Assembly: GCA_009760855.2 (NCBI GenBank)
Contig: WPIO01000004.1
Coordinates: 14,277,501 to 14,341,500, forward strand
DNA: 64,000 nucleotides
Direction: 5' to 3'
Origin: Cristatella mucedo
Lineage: Eukaryota; Bryozoa; Phylactolaemata; Cristatellidae
The notes beneath the pieces are model-generated. The model was given only the letters and a program-made list of their open reading frames with translations, was not told the DNA's origin and did no database searches. This document shows positions 43,526 through 55,084 of the stretch, in pieces. The position numbers were made by a program, and so were the translations under genes. Positions within the stretch are counted from its first letter, which is position 1. Each line of letters opens with the position of its first letter.

Positions 43526-44390
43526 TACTTCTTAACTTTAAAAGAGAGAAAAAAGAAGGTAAGTGTGACCCGGATTCAGATATTAGTCAGGAATTCAAAC
43601 CAAGGCCAAAAGTAATTCTTCCTGGTTTCTCTGACATAAAAGTACCTAATGAAAGTCATCAAGCAGATATACTGTATATGCCAACTGATTCAAATTATAA
43701 ATACGCATCAAGTGTAATTGATGTTGCTACTAAGTTTGAAGACTCGAGAGCACTTGAAAACACAATCATCGAAAGAAGTAGCACAAGCAATAGTAGATTT
43801 TTACTCAAAGGGTCCTTTGAATGGCCAAAGAAGATAACAGTAGATCCTGGATCGAAGTTCAAATGAGAATTTAAGAAAGAAATGAATAAACACGGAACGT
43901 GCGTGATAGAAGCGACAAGCAAGAAAAGTGCTGCACTAGTGGAGAGACTGAATGAATAGAACAATAGCAGAAAGAGCTTTCATTGCTCAGTGTGAAAAAT
44001 GATTAGAAAGTCTGAATTCTGGAGATCCTACTAGAAACAAGGAATGGATTGAGAATCTACCCAAGATTTTAGATTACCTGAATAATAGCATTAAAAGAAC
44101 AGCAGGAGAAGAATCGGCAAAAGCTATAAAAAAGAAATTGTCAACAACAGAAACCGGAGCACCGTAGAAAGTGTAGGAAAACAAGAAGAGTCATTAGAAC
44201 TTGGAACAACTGCTAGATACTTACTAGAACCGGTCGAAGGAGAAGATGAAAAAGAAGAAAGGCTACAGATCTTATATGGAGTTTGACAAAGCATATGATT
44301 CTTAGAATAATGGTAATGGAAGACCAACCACTTGGATATTTCCTTAACGATATAAAAAGAAGTTGTGTCAATGAAGAATGGCAAATAGTC
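43523..44390 (+). pseudogene. Polinton retrovirus-like integrase, broken
   Basis: The integrase would insert element DNA into the host. After a damaged N-terminus the frame from about 43,567 reads EFKPRPKVILPGFSDIKV, then HQADILYMP with the first catalytic Asp (about 43,660) and SSVIDVATKFEDSRAL. WPKKITVDPGSKFK holds the second Asp (about 43,843) and SAALVERLNE the catalytic Glu (about 43,938). The DDE triad is thus still readable although stops lie at 43,864 and 43,957. A C-terminal part (KEWIENLPKILDYLNNSIKR) follows with more stops. Start fixed by TCTCTATAGA|ATG. Confidence 0.88.
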
Positions 44391-44408
44391 AAACAGTAAT
44401 CAAACTTT

Positions 44409-44720
44409 TTGAGCCGTGTCTATTTCATCTGGGAATTTAACAATGTCACAGAATTCTTCTCTAGCTATTACATCATCAGACTAAGCGTCGGCTACTTTTG
44501 AGATAAACTTTGCATTTAATTCTAGAGTTTATCGCTGTCGTTTGTTTATTTTAGCAAGAACTCCATCGACTGATAACAAAATTTTAGTTACAGCTGCGAA
44601 TGCAGGAACAACACTAGATAACTCTGGGACTGATGGAACATAAGTGCTGGTAATCGTTACTCCTAGTGTTATGAAAATTTTGATAAATTTCAGTGCATAT
44701 CCTACTTTTGTTAAAGTCAT
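44409..44720 (-). pseudogene. small hydrophobic protein, two stops
   Basis: From an ATG at 44,720 (MTLTKVGYALKFIKIFITLG...) a 63-codon hydrophobic frame with a likely membrane segment ends at a TAA (44,529). The same frame continues through a second stop to an acidic end (EEFCDIVKFPDEIDT). No family is recognised. It lies between the integrase and the right-end genes. Confidence 0.4.
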
Positions 44721-44825
44721 TAGGCACTGCCTTACTTTGCTATTGTATTGAATAGCTTCTTCGTACCTTTAATTGGCATATTTTTGGCTTAGGTCTGACA
44801 ACTTTTCCTATATATTGGAAAACAT

Positions 44826-45313
44826 TTATCTGTTGCCTGGGCCAAAGAACCAACCAGTGTCATCAACTTCATAGTAAAAATAATCCTCTACTTTTATAGT
44901 TGGAACTCCTAATAAACTAAGTTTGTAATTATATTTATCAAGCGCAAGAATGTCCTCTTTACATTTTGATCCAACAATTTTTCTTATCAAAGAATTTATC
45001 TCAATTATCTCAGAATACTGTTCTGGCCAAGTCATGGCCTCAATAGCCGCTTTTCTTTTCGCTGCGATAATAAGCTGTCGTTTATATTTTCTTCTTGCTT
45101 CTTTACCATTGAATGTTGACGCTCAAATATACAAGACCCGTTTGTTCCTTTAATACAAGCACCAGCAAAATTAGTTAGTTGACTCTTCCTAGTTGGAATA
45201 TAAGGTGACTGCCCGCAAAAGAAATAAATATCGCTTCTAGTTCGTTTGCGCCAATTTACAACAGTCTCTCCCTGTCTCCTCCAAAGACCCATCAATAATT
45301 CAGAGATTGGCAT
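44826..45313 (-). pseudogene. unknown right-end gene with one frameshift
   Basis: An ATG at 45,313 opens a basic N-terminal part (MPISELLMGLWRRQGETVV...) with several cysteines. Near 45,035 a single frameshift passes to a segment with MTWPEQYSEIIEINSLIRKI and ends DDTGWFFGPGNR at 44,826. Total about 163 residues. No domain is recognised, but the joined text is coherent, so a real viral gene is likely. Confidence 0.5.
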
Positions 45314-45900
45314 TTCGTATTTATTAAGAAAATATCTTTCAAATAACTTTGCAATTTTTTATTATAGTATACAACAACTGCTACAAGCCGTGTGTAAATG
45401 AATGTTAGGGATTTTAAGGACACATATTCGATGAATCTTTCGATCGTAGTAAGAAAAGTGAAGAGAATGTACTCACCTTTTTCATTGACAAGAATGGGTG
45501 CAACAACAGGCGTCATCTTTAAATTACTCATGGTCTTCAGCAATTCTCTTTTCACTCTTGCCAAGTCGGAACCCGATCTTTCATAGAGCGCATCAAAGCC
45601 AGCTTCGCTATTATATAATCCGACATATTCGTAATCCCTAAATTTACCGTCGGAAGAAGACTTACCTAAAAACCATCCACTCTCCTTAATACGCGACACA
45701 CCTAACGCTTCCCTTTCGTAAGACTATCCTTTAACCTTCTTGCTAATATTCTTTGTAGGAGCTACGTCATTCTTTTCTATTTGCGTTATACTTTTTATCA
45801 TTTCATATAATGTTGCTTGAGAAAAAGGATATTTTGGCAGAAAGCCCGTCCTCGTCCTTACTTCCTCGCGAAGTCTGTTTGCTTGCTCTGCAAACTTCTC
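45292..45900 (-). pseudogene. reading frame inside right terminal repeat
   Basis: Minus-strand counterpart of the left terminal frame. It reads FLPKYPFSQATLYEMIKSI, then after a stop at 45,724 SGWFLGKSSSDGKFRDYEYV and APILVNEKGEYILFTF. Unlike the left copy it continues beyond the repeat, through FIEYVSLKSL, to a stop near 45,292. Its front end is replaced by 22 bp tandem repeats. Fewer disruptions than on the left suggest selection acted on this frame while the element was active. Confidence 0.55.
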
Positions 45901-45914
45901 GCCCTTTCTGCGAT
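45470..45914 (-). repeat. right terminal inverted repeat
   Basis: About 445 bp, reverse complement of 18,958-19,400 at roughly 90%. The outer limit is blurred by the adjoining tandem repeat, so terminal bases and target-site duplication were not identified. Confidence 0.9.
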
Positions 45915-45995
45915 CCCATCTGCCATTCTGCCATCTGTCGTCTGCCATTCTGCCATCTGTCGTCTGCCATTCTGCGATCCCATCTGGCTGCGCAG
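45898..45995. repeat. tandem repeat, CTGCCATTCTGCCATCTGTCGT unit
   Basis: A 22 bp unit is repeated about three times, flanked by two copies of CTGCGATCCCATCTG, at the outer edge of the right terminal repeat. It is absent at the left end. Confidence 0.85.
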
Positions 45996-46379
45996 CTGAA
46001 AAAGCCACGACGCCGGAGCAGTTATTTGCCACCAAGCACTGCTGCTGCTGCTGCTACTGCTGCTTGGACTTCTGGTGGTGGTGGTGTTGCAATAGCGGCA
46101 GCAGACTCCTCGCGTGCCATCCGATTCGCTCAGAATCATACATTAGCTATCGCGTTTTGCTTTAAGGCAGTATGCGACCATTATTGTGCTAGTTTCAGCC
46201 TGAGAGCCTCTTTCCATAGTTCTTGTGCGACAATATTGACTATTCCGATGCATAGCTGGAAAACTTCGCTGCTGCTCTCATAATACACGCTCGAGACAGT
46301 CCTCTTTCATTACGTATCTGTGTACATACGAATTTTTTCCTGCTACGAATAGCATCCGGTCTGGGGCGTGCTTGTAACA
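45996..46379. other. right flank, GC-rich then AT-rich host DNA
   Basis: CTG/CTACTG trinucleotide run at 46,030-46,055. No gene is recognised. The element/host junction is probably within the first part. Confidence 0.4.
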
Positions 46380-46740
46380 AAACCGTCCCGCGTAAGTTCT
46401 CCTAGCCTTGTGCTAAGTATAAGTGTGAGTTCCAGCGTAAGTAGTTCCTTGTGTAAGTTCCAGTCTGGCTTTAGAGCTAATCATTCCACAGAGTCAGCAT
46501 TGCTTAGCGTGTACAATGACCTACTGAGGAATGCAGACTTAGGTAAAATGTCTGTGCTTGTTTTGCTCGATCTTTCGCAGCTTTTGATTCTATCGATCAC
46601 AAAGTTCTTCGAAAGCGCCTCTCATCTCGCCTGGGCATCACTGGCACTTCTCTGCAATGGTTCAGGTCCCATCTCAGTGGGAGACTCCAGAGAATCAATA
46701 TTACTATTGAGGCCATGACTTGGCAGTTATGGCCGCATCA
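46380..46740 (+). mobile_element. LINE reverse transcriptase fragment
   Basis: Reads QSGFRANHSTESALLSVYND and KMSVLVLLDLS, the fingers and start of the palm of a CR1/L2-type reverse transcriptase, then decays (GATTCTATCGATCACAAAGTTCTTCG matches the DSIDHKVL region in another frame). It has neither end of the element and is older than the copies in the Polinton. Confidence 0.8.
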
Positions 46741-47109
46741 CCCTCATTGATTCAAGTATCGGCTCAACGCGTTCTATAAGTGCGAATCTGCTTGCACCCC
46801 ATTGTCTAATTGAAAAAAACATAAATTTTCAAAATAACATTGCTGCGGTCGCTGAGCCAAAGTTTGTTGTGAAACTACGGCAATTTTAAATTTATTCCAG
46901 GCAAAAGGGATTACGAAAGCACAAGTTGTACCCAATGACAAAATTAATTTAAATGTATTATCTAATGCCATTATTATTGTATAATGCGTGGATTTGCTTC
47001 TCGATACTTGCATCGTCGCTACTGATGCTCACCTGTGTGCTGCATGCATTCTTCGTATCCCTGTAGCCACTGAAAAACCATTGAAAAACTTGTGTGCGGT
47101 AGCAGCATG
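46741..47109. other. host DNA, nothing recognised
   Basis: AT-rich; no coding or repeat family visible. Confidence 0.4.
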
Positions 47110-47215
47110 CCCCAGCACGTGAGTAAGCTAAAATAAGTAAATTGCTTAGAAAGAGATTTAGTTCTGCGAGGCCACTGAATAAATATGTTATTAATAGCAT
47201 TATCATTACAATATT
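47110..47215 (+). mobile_element. LINE/SINE 3' tail
   Basis: AAATTGCTTAGAAAGAGATTTAGTTCTGCGAGG followed by TTATTAATAGCATTATCATT matches the common tail. No body is recognised. Confidence 0.6.
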
Positions 47216-48018
47216 TCCATATCTGCGTTTTTCTCTAAAACTATATTCTCTCTAGATTATATGCATAGAAAATCACCGTCTGATCGAGGCCGTGCGTGAA
47301 TATAGGTTCATATACAGCTAACCTATACGTACGGGTATATAAAGGCAAATACTCTGTATGCAGAACGGCTAAATAAATTTGTATATGTATATGCATTTAT
47401 ATATATTTATTTAGAGTATAGTGAATATATGAATGTATCTATATAGTTTATAATTATAATAATCTAGGTTCGTAGCACTCCAGCAGAACTAAATCTCTTT
47501 CTAGGCATTTCGCGTACGCTGGAAAAGAGTAAAGCAATGTATCTTTACATTATCGTCTCCATAGCTAAAACAAAATTGATAAAGTTCCTGAAGCAGCTGT
47601 CAAATTTCGTTGTAATGCCATCGCGTTACATGTGTACGGCAGTCAAACTAACCACAGTGAACAATAATTTCCTTAAAAATCGCAGCAGCTGCATAACTTC
47701 TGAGAAATATCCTGACCAGAATAATTGCTCTGATAAGCATATGACCGAGCAATTGAGAGAATTAATATCAGATGTAATACATGATCAAAGTAGCTCACTC
47801 CGCACCAACGTTACGTTAGGAGCGGTAGAGTAAAACACTACGAACCGCTCTTTAACGCGGTTTTTGATAACCTACGTTAAGAAAATGTGGCCACGTTCTA
47901 AGGGTCCAGGTTGAATCCAGCCAGACCCGATAGGCAATACACTGACGAGGTTCAACACTGCGCATAAGGCGTGCGAGTGCTGACTGTTTCGGGCTTCGTA
48001 TCCTTGAGCAGTAATGAT

Positions 48019-48065
<47 letters not shown>

Positions 48066-48934
48066 TTGCCATTCAGCAGCCTTCAGTTAGGGTAAGTCGG
48101 AAGGTTCGCCGAAGCCAGATGCAGCGGACCTCTAATGGCTCTCGAATTGAAAGCGCCCATGTGCATAATAACTGCCGCCGAACTCGGCTTTCCCGCGTTT
48201 TATCTGCACGTGTGATTTCGTAGTGCACACACATTTTTCAGGGTAATGAGTGGGCCTTGCAGGAAGGTAGCATCGCTTCTGCTTCCCAGCTTTTCTCAGT
48301 CCAAGCAGACATCGAAGCAACCAATAGAGCTAAAAAATTTTCACTGGAGAATTTTTCCAACAGTGAGTTAAAGAGGGCGCTTGCTGCCTGGGAGGGGCTG
48401 AGGGGCGTAACTTGATTTGGCGAGACAGCATAAGTCTCGCGAAACTCGGGAGCAGGGCTTCCGTGCGGGATGTTCGCGGAAATGATCAAATAAGGAAGGA
48501 AAGCAACTTCTCACTCGCAAGTTTTTTTTATTTTTTGATAAACCCGCGAGTAACGCAAGCTGTGTATCTTTGCGACGGTAAGGTTTCGCTTTGCTTCGGC
48601 GTTGATTGAAAAAAGACCTCCGTGTAAACATAAGTTGAAAGAGGTCACGCTTAGGTATGTCAGTGGAAGGCTAAGCATCGAGCCTGGCAAAATATGGTCA
48701 GTTTAACCAATTTTCCTGCACATAGAGAGGCCATGCTTACATCGAGGATGCGTGTAGAGAAGTTCGACTGCAGTAAGCAGAGAAAGAAGAAAATTCGCGG
48801 AGAAGCGTCAGGCATTGGCAATTTTACGATAGCAGCAGCGGACTAAGTATTTCTAATTGGTTTTCATAACATCAGCTGCCAAGCACAGACATCTGAAACT
48901 GTTCTCCCATTCGTCTGGCGTTGAATACTAACAA
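47216..48934. other. host DNA with one inverted LINE tail, no gene
   Basis: AT-rich to about 47,800. A minus-strand LINE tail (CTAAATCTCTTTCTAGGCATTTCGCG) lies at 47,455-47,530. The rest shows no recognisable gene. Confidence 0.4.
48023..48062. repeat. (GA)n microsatellite
   Basis: About 38 bp of GA. Confidence 0.95.
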
Positions 48935-49005
48935 TAGCGCACTTGATACAGCGTCCTCAGAGAGCTTAATCCCTTACTAGGCGCTTTACATTTGCTGCAA
49001 AGGTT
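48935..49005 (-). mobile_element. LINE 3' tail fragment
   Basis: GCGCACTTGATACAGCGTCCTCAGAGAGCTTAATCCCTTACTAGGCGCTTTACATTTGC is the reverse complement of the LINE 3' end at 43,005-43,070. Only about 70 bp remain. Confidence 0.75.
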
Positions 49006-49844
49006 ATGCGGTCCCCCGTCTCCGACACCTCCCCGCCAGCAGCTAACGAAAGCTTCAGCGCCCAAATATCTCCTCAGCTTCGGGCTTCACTTAAGCAAAC
49101 GTTACAATCGTGTCTACGTTCAGAATGACGAGGGCGCAGAGAGAAACGAAGCTTTTAACTCCTACTTTTAACCGTCGATTACTGTTCAGCCATTCTACGC
49201 TTGCATCTTTTGAACTAATAAGCGTTTATGCACGTTCTTTTGTTTGCTAACACAAAGACGGCCAATTAAGTTGAATTCTGCACTTATTTTTCGATGGCCA
49301 CGGTCGCGGACATAGCTTGGCTGCACCCATCCCCCCCCGTTTCAACCAAAAGTATCGAAGAGTAGACTTCAATGTAACCGGCAACGCTACCTAGTAGACG
49401 CAGGCTAGCCGCTTTCGGCCGAGCCTCAGCAATCACCTGGGAGGCGCCACAGCCTGAACCTTCCACGTGCTTTGCTGGCATAGACGGTTGGACGTTGAGA
49501 AGAGGCAGCCCAATGTAAAGGATTTTTGCCCGTGTGCCAAGTGCTTTCAAGGTGAGGTATTTCGAGCTAGAAAGGACCGAACCTATGGCGGCGTATGAAG
49601 TTCAGTGCACAGAGGTCCCGCAGGCGGCTAAACTTCCTTCTAAATACCCTCTAAAACCCTCTACTCTGTACATAATGCAAAAACTCTCGGGTCTCGCCCT
49701 GTCGCTATTAGTTTCCTCCGGCACAACTCGAGCTGTAAACGATCGATTACAGAGTCGCCACTTCCCTCGGCTTCGTAAGTGCCACAGGGCTCGAGCCCAA
49801 CCGCAGTCATCAAGTACATCTACTTTGATCTTGGTTCATGGTGA
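49006..49844. other. host DNA, no gene recognised
   Basis: Open frames at 49,284-49,550 (minus) and 49,534-49,860 (plus) overlap head to head. Neither resembles a known family nor has clear splice sites. Confidence 0.35.
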
Positions 49845-49984
49845 GCACGCTAACCACTGAGGGGCCGTGACAGCCCCCCAGGTAAGGGGCTCACTCTTCA
49901 CGACACAGGTCGTGGGTTTGAGTCCTGCGGTGGGTGAAAATTTATTGCCCACTGCAAGCGATAGCGATAGCAGTTAATAATAAT
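49845..49984 (+). mobile_element. tRNA-derived SINE, second family
   Basis: AGGTCGTGGGTTTGAGTCCTGCGGTGGG contains a B box and matches the SINE at 27,830 (minus). It is followed by GCAAGCGATAGCGATAGCAG and ends in TAATAATAATTAAT directly against a minus-strand LINE. Confidence 0.7.
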
Positions 49985-51262
49985 AATTAATATTATAACA
50001 CACTTGATAGCACCCTCAGGGAACTTGATCTCTTTCTAGGCACTTTACATTTACTGCCAAGGAAGCACGATCAAATGGTTAGTGATAGTAGCATGCTCAA
50101 TAAACAACAAGAATAGCATGGTTAGGGTGACATACACAGGGTCAGCATGCAAATATGGTTAGTGGCAGCATGCAACAGTGCCAGCAGGCATAAGCACATA
50201 ATGGACGAACAAGAACAATAATAATCCACTTGATAAAGGGCCCTCAGAGAACTCAGTCTCTCTCTAGGTGCTTTACATTTGCTGCAAAGGGAAATGCAAT
50301 TGAATGGTGAGTAATATCATGTTTGATAAACAAAAAATGAATAACACGGTTAGGGGTGACATGCACAGGGTCAGCATGCACATGTGGTTAGTGGCAGCAT
50401 GCAACAGTGTCGGCACGCATAAGCACATAAAGAACGAATCACACGGATCCACTAAATGCTGTCATAAATAGGTGCATTTTTACTTTCTTTTTAAATCTGG
50501 TCAAGCCAGGGATGTCGTGACAGAAGTTTGGAGTGAGTTCCAGGCCTTAGAAGCAAACGAACTAAAGGCACGGTCTCCAAAGGACCTTGAGGTTTGTACG
50601 AGGTATAGGTAGACTTTTGGATTCCGAAAAGCGGGTATTACGATACTTGGCCTGATGGGGGAGTATATCTGAGAGATAGGCTGGAGCCAAAGAATGAAGT
50701 GGCCTAAAAGTGAGCGACAAAACCTTGAAGTCAATCCGTTGCTTGACTGGTAGCCAGTGCAAGTCGGCGAGAAGTGGTGTGATGTGGCAACTGCGATGCT
50801 CACGACAGACAAGCCTAGCTGCAGAGTTTTGCATCAGCTGCAATCGCCTGATGGCACATGCTGGTAGGCCAGTAAGCAGTGAGTTGCATTAGTCAAGATG
50901 GGATGTCACGAATGCATGGACCAACTTGGACGTGGTATCCTTATCTAAACAAGCCCAAATTTTAGCAATGTTATGAAGCTGAAAATAGGCAGATTTGACT
51001 GCGAAGCTGATATGGTCGTCTAACGAGAGGTCGCTTTGGAATATGACACCTAGATTTCGAGTCACAGAAACCCACTAAATGCTGCCATACATAGATGCGC
51101 TTTTAATTACTTTTTAAATGTGGTCAAGCCAGGGGATGTCGTGGCGGAGGTCGGGAGTGAATTACAGGCTTTGGGAGCATGCGAACTAAAGGCATGGTCT
51201 CCAAAAGATTTTTAGGTTTGTACCAGGTGTTGGTAAACAGTTAGATTCCGAAAAGCGGCGAA
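49985..51262 (-). mobile_element. LINE copy split by a younger copy
   Basis: The 3' part lies at 49,985-50,205 and the 5' part at 51,062-51,262. The left piece breaks after GGACGAA and the right piece resumes at TCACAGAAACCCACTAAATGC, continuous in intact copies. The piece between is another LINE copy. Confidence 0.8.
50206..51061 (-). mobile_element. nested 5'-truncated LINE
   Basis: A second copy of the same family starting with its tail (AATAATCCACTTGATAAAGG) and ending at AGGTCGCTTTGGAATATGACACCTAGATTTCGAG. The minus frame reads LVCREHRSCHITPLLADLHW and DFKVLSLTFR. It sits in the older copy in the same orientation. Confidence 0.88.
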
Positions 51263-53189
51263 AGTTAAGACTCTTCTGTCACTGCACAAATGAGGCTGTT
51301 AAATCAGCTAGTATTTTTTCTGGGCCAAACCAGCACCCAGCATCACAGCCCCTCCTTAATTGTATCGTTGAACAAGCGTACCATTAGAAATGCTATTGAG
51401 ATGTCGCTGTTTTATTCGTACTATAAACAGTAACTAATACAGTGCTGGCACAACCGGTGCATGGCAAGGTGCAATTACTGGGCAAAACAAGACTTTAGTA
51501 GCTATGAAGACATGCTCTGCGAGAGAGCTAAATCAATACACACTAATCACTATAAAGCTATTCCAGGCTGCAATTGCTGGCGAGTACCAGCAGCCCCCCA
51601 GGCGAGGTCCGTCCGTGAAATTCTGGCAATCAGCTGCCAAAGCTGCAGATCCGAGCCTAACGAGCAGCCAGACATTTTGTGTTGAGCCGGCGCTTGCTTT
51701 TTGCTGCGACTCGCCGGCACCTGCCACCACATGCTGCCAGCCGTCCAGCATCAAACCACAGAGCCTCGGCGATCACCACCGGCCAATTGTTTCACTGATG
51801 GTAGCAAACGACCACGACAATCTGTAAGTGCAGCACTCCTACCAATCTGCATAAAAGCGAATGCCTGTGTAACGGCACAGCTGGGGGAGGGGGCAAAAGG
51901 AGCACGATGACTTCAGCAATACTTTGTCTGCTGCGCATGATTGGAGCAAGCCTACCACATTGCGCAGCTGCCAACTTGCTCGGGAGCAGCCAACGGCCAA
52001 GAAGGCGCATGGCACGAGCAGCGTTTGCGTAGAGTAACTATTTGCCTGTCTCGCCTGCAGCCTGGCATGCCACGATAGTCGCGAGGTGGCATCGTGCCTG
52101 GCGCTGGACGCATGCATGGAGGCCACGCCAAGACCACGAGGAAGACGACGATGGGTGCAATGCACCCATCGCAGTTGGTGCTCTGCAGTGCGGCGCTCGC
52201 CAGACGGCGTTGCTCGCAGCCAGAAAGCGAGTCTGGCGCGGCGTCGGCGCACACACTCGCCGATTAGAAGGCGAATGTGACCCGTGGCTGCTGTGTCCGA
52301 CCCTTCTGGCTTTCGCGTGACGAGAGTGTTGGTTCGGCTTCGACCGGAGGGCACGGAGAGGCACCCATCCTTCCAGCCGGCTGGAGGGGAGTTTCGGCAA
52401 GCTGTTCTGTGCTGCTGTAGACCTGCTCTGCAGTGGGTGACATTAGCGGGCGACCGCCGCTTGGACGCGGGGCATTAAATTGCCAAGCGCAGGTTTGCTG
52501 CACCAGTGGACTTCTCTAAAAATTGCGAAATGGCAGCAGCAGTGGCCCCTGTCATTTCCAGCGCTGCTACAGTGGCGCTGCCGGCGACGACAGCAGCACT
52601 GGCAGCAGGCACCAAGGCTGCTTCGTTGCCACGCGTACTCTCGGCGACGGCAGCCAAAGTTCTGCATCAAACAATTGGAGCATCCACTGGGCGTTGACTC
52701 GGGAGGAAGCAGTGGGGGCGCCAGTGGCACGAGCATGGCAAGCCGAGCACAAACCGCGTGCTGGCACAAACCGCTGTGAAGCCGAGCACAAACCGCTGTG
52801 AGCTCCACCTACACTGTACAATGACTGCGGGCTCAGCTGGGAGCAGTAGGGCAGCGTTTCAGCAGACTGCTGTCTTTCCCAGCGGTTGTCCTGCATCAAG
52901 AAAATGCACCAGTCGCGTTATGCGAATTGGCTAGATGCTTGGCGTGAGATGGACACTGCACAGCAACTAGATAGATCGGGTAGAAATTGACAGCCATCAA
53001 GCTCGACTCTGTATTCACATAAAGCAATGACAGCTGCTAGCCGGTGTCACCAATGGATCAACACAAGCAGAGCTCTAAGATAATAAGACCCAGAGGCCCC
53101 CCTTATGGAGGAGGAGGTAGAAGCCAGCCCATGTCAGCAGGAAGAGGGTGACTTAATGAGAGCTACGCCCATGGCCACTAAAATTTCGT
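51263..53189. other. host DNA with GC-rich, CAG-rich block
   Basis: 51,460-52,900 is GC-rich with many CAG/GCA triplets, so all six frames stay open for long stretches. A donor-like GTAAGTGCAG lies near 51,824. A plus frame at 52,506-52,697 is almost entirely Ala/Thr/Val. No frame is recognisable, and I do not call a gene. Confidence 0.35.
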
Positions 53190-53850
53190 CGAGGCTATAC
53201 AAAACTCTGTAGTCAGGCTTGACTATCGAGAGCGTCACGGTTGTCACATCACAGCGCTTCTCACAGACCTGCACTGGCCTACCCATAGAGCAGGGCATGG
53301 TCTTTAAGGCTTCCCCACTCACATTTAGGTCCCTTCATTCTTTTCTTTTAGGTCACTTAATTCTTTGTTTCCAGCCTATCTCTCAGATCTACTCCCCCAC
53401 CAGGCCAAGCATAGTACCATCCACTTTTCGGAATCCAACAGTTTACCGATACCTCGTACAAACCACTTATCCTTTGGAGACCGCGCATTTAATTTAGTTC
53501 GTATGCTCCCAAAGCCTGGAACTCACTCCTGACTTGCATTGCAACATCCCCTGACTTGACCACATTTAAAAAGAAATTAAATATGCAACTATTTATGACA
53601 GCATTTAGTGGGTCCCTGTAATTCGTCCTTCATGTGCTTATGCGTGTTGACACTGTGCATGCTGCCACTAACCACATTTGCATGCTGACACTGTGCATGT
53701 CACATCTAACCATGTTATTCATGTTGTTTATCAAGCATGATATTACTCACCATTCAATCGCGTTTCCCTTTGCAGCAAATGTAAAGCGCCTAGAAAGAGA
53801 TTGAGTTCTCCGAGGGCACTTGATCAAGTGCATATATAATTATTATTCCA
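53190..53850 (+). mobile_element. 5'-truncated degenerate LINE
   Basis: Starts at ATACAAAACTCTGTAGTCAGGC, continues with CACAGACCTGCACTGGCCTACC and CTCCCAAAGCCTGGAACTCA, and ends with the tail AAATGTAAAGCGCCTAGAAA and ATAATTATTATT. Several indels are present; one internal duplication (TAGGTCCCTTCATTCTTTTC / TAGGTCACTTAATTCTTTG) is visible. Confidence 0.88.
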
Positions 53851-53869
53851 GTCTTGCTATCATAACTAC

Positions 53870-54300
53870 TCCCTCACTAGTCTAGCATAGTACCACATGC
53901 TTTTCTGACTCACCTTGCTTAGCTAAATCCTTGGACGAATCTCAATTCCTTTGGAAAATGTGCCTCTATCTAACTCAGAGACAGGTAACCCTTCTCAGGG
54001 TAATGGCCACATTTAGGATCTTAGTAGGGGGCCTCCTAGGAATAAACCAGACACAGTTGCAAAGACATTCCTGACTGACGTCACGACATCCCCCTGACTT
54101 GAACACTACAGTACAAACGCATCTGTACCTCACAGCATTTGCTGGGTCCTTCTGAATTTTCCTTTGTGTGATTACGCATGCTGATACTGAGCATGTTATC
54201 ACTAACCGTATTGATATGCTTCCTTTACAGCCCATGTAAAGTGTCTATACTGAGATTTAGTTCTCTGATGGTGCTATACAAATGTCTTGCTCTTGTTATT
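53870..54300 (+). mobile_element. highly decayed LINE 3' part
   Basis: CATAGTACCACATGCTTTTC, GCATGCTGATACTGAGCATG and CCCATGTAAAGTGTCTATACTGAG give the order seen at the end of intact copies. An insertion near 53,975-54,080 breaks it. Confidence 0.65.
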
Positions 54301-55084
54301 GTTAAACCTTGAGTTTAAGTGGTCTTTGTCAGCAAGTGACATCACGTGGCTAATTTTTGAGTTCTCTGTCTGTGTACCACTCTGTGTCTCAGTCTTTGTC
54401 TCTCTCCCCAAGACTGTCGGATCCTAGTATCCATCTCTCACTCACACACACTCTCTCCCTCTCTATGTCTCCCTTTCTCTCCCATTCCCTTTCCCTCTGT
54501 TAACAACTTGAGAGATGAGCTACTTTTCTGCTTTACCCATTTTATTGAAAAACTCAGCGACTTAAGTGACTTCAGGTCCAACCATTCCAGCTTCTGCATT
54601 TTACCGATGCTTACTGGTGTGAAAAGAATTAGTGTTGACAGTGATGGCCCAGTCTTCCAAATAAATTTTGTAAAAGAAAAAGGTTTTTACCAAAGGTAGC
54701 CCAGGTTTATGGCACTTACCAATTAGCTTGTTGATGTAGCCACATGGCTCTGCTCGACTACACGACCAAGAGTCACGGGATTGGAAAACACATTGGTTCA
54801 AATGTGGCTTTACTGAGGTATATGCTAGGAGATTGACTTATTTTACACCAGTGGAAAGCTAGCCTGCAGATAGCAGAAATGTTGATCTATACCGAATTCT
54901 GGCTTTTAAAATTTCACATGCCTAAGCAGCTAATATTTTAATAAAACCAAAAGCATAAGATTTTCATAGAGCCTTATACAAAGTGAAACTCTTCTTTTGC
55001 ATGTGCTTCGTAAAGACTGTAAAGGTAGCATCTCAACTGAACAAAGGTACAGCATTTACACGAAGAACTCACGTGCAGACAAGC
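54301..55084. other. host DNA, nothing recognised
   Basis: CT-rich stretch at 54,390-54,500, then AT-rich sequence without coding support. Confidence 0.4.

Larger units (their letters stand above)
18716..45914. mobile_element. Polinton/Maverick (adintovirus-like) element, fossil
   Basis: Terminal inverted repeats flank a family B protein-primed polymerase, retrovirus-like integrase, adenain-like protease, A32-type packaging ATPase and double jelly-roll-type capsid gene, the defining set of Polintons. The span is about 27.2 kb, and subtracting three LINEs, one SINE and a microsatellite leaves about 22 kb, within the usual Polinton range. Genes run on both strands with short spacers and a shared start motif. 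All core genes carry stops, frameshifts or catalytic losses. Exact ends and target-site duplication were not determined; 45,914 and 18,934 are minimum limits. Confidence 0.93.

Noticed and set aside
52506-52697. Ala/Thr/Val-rich plus-strand frame
   Set aside because: It follows from GCA/CAG-rich composition; the minus strand and other frames are equally open.
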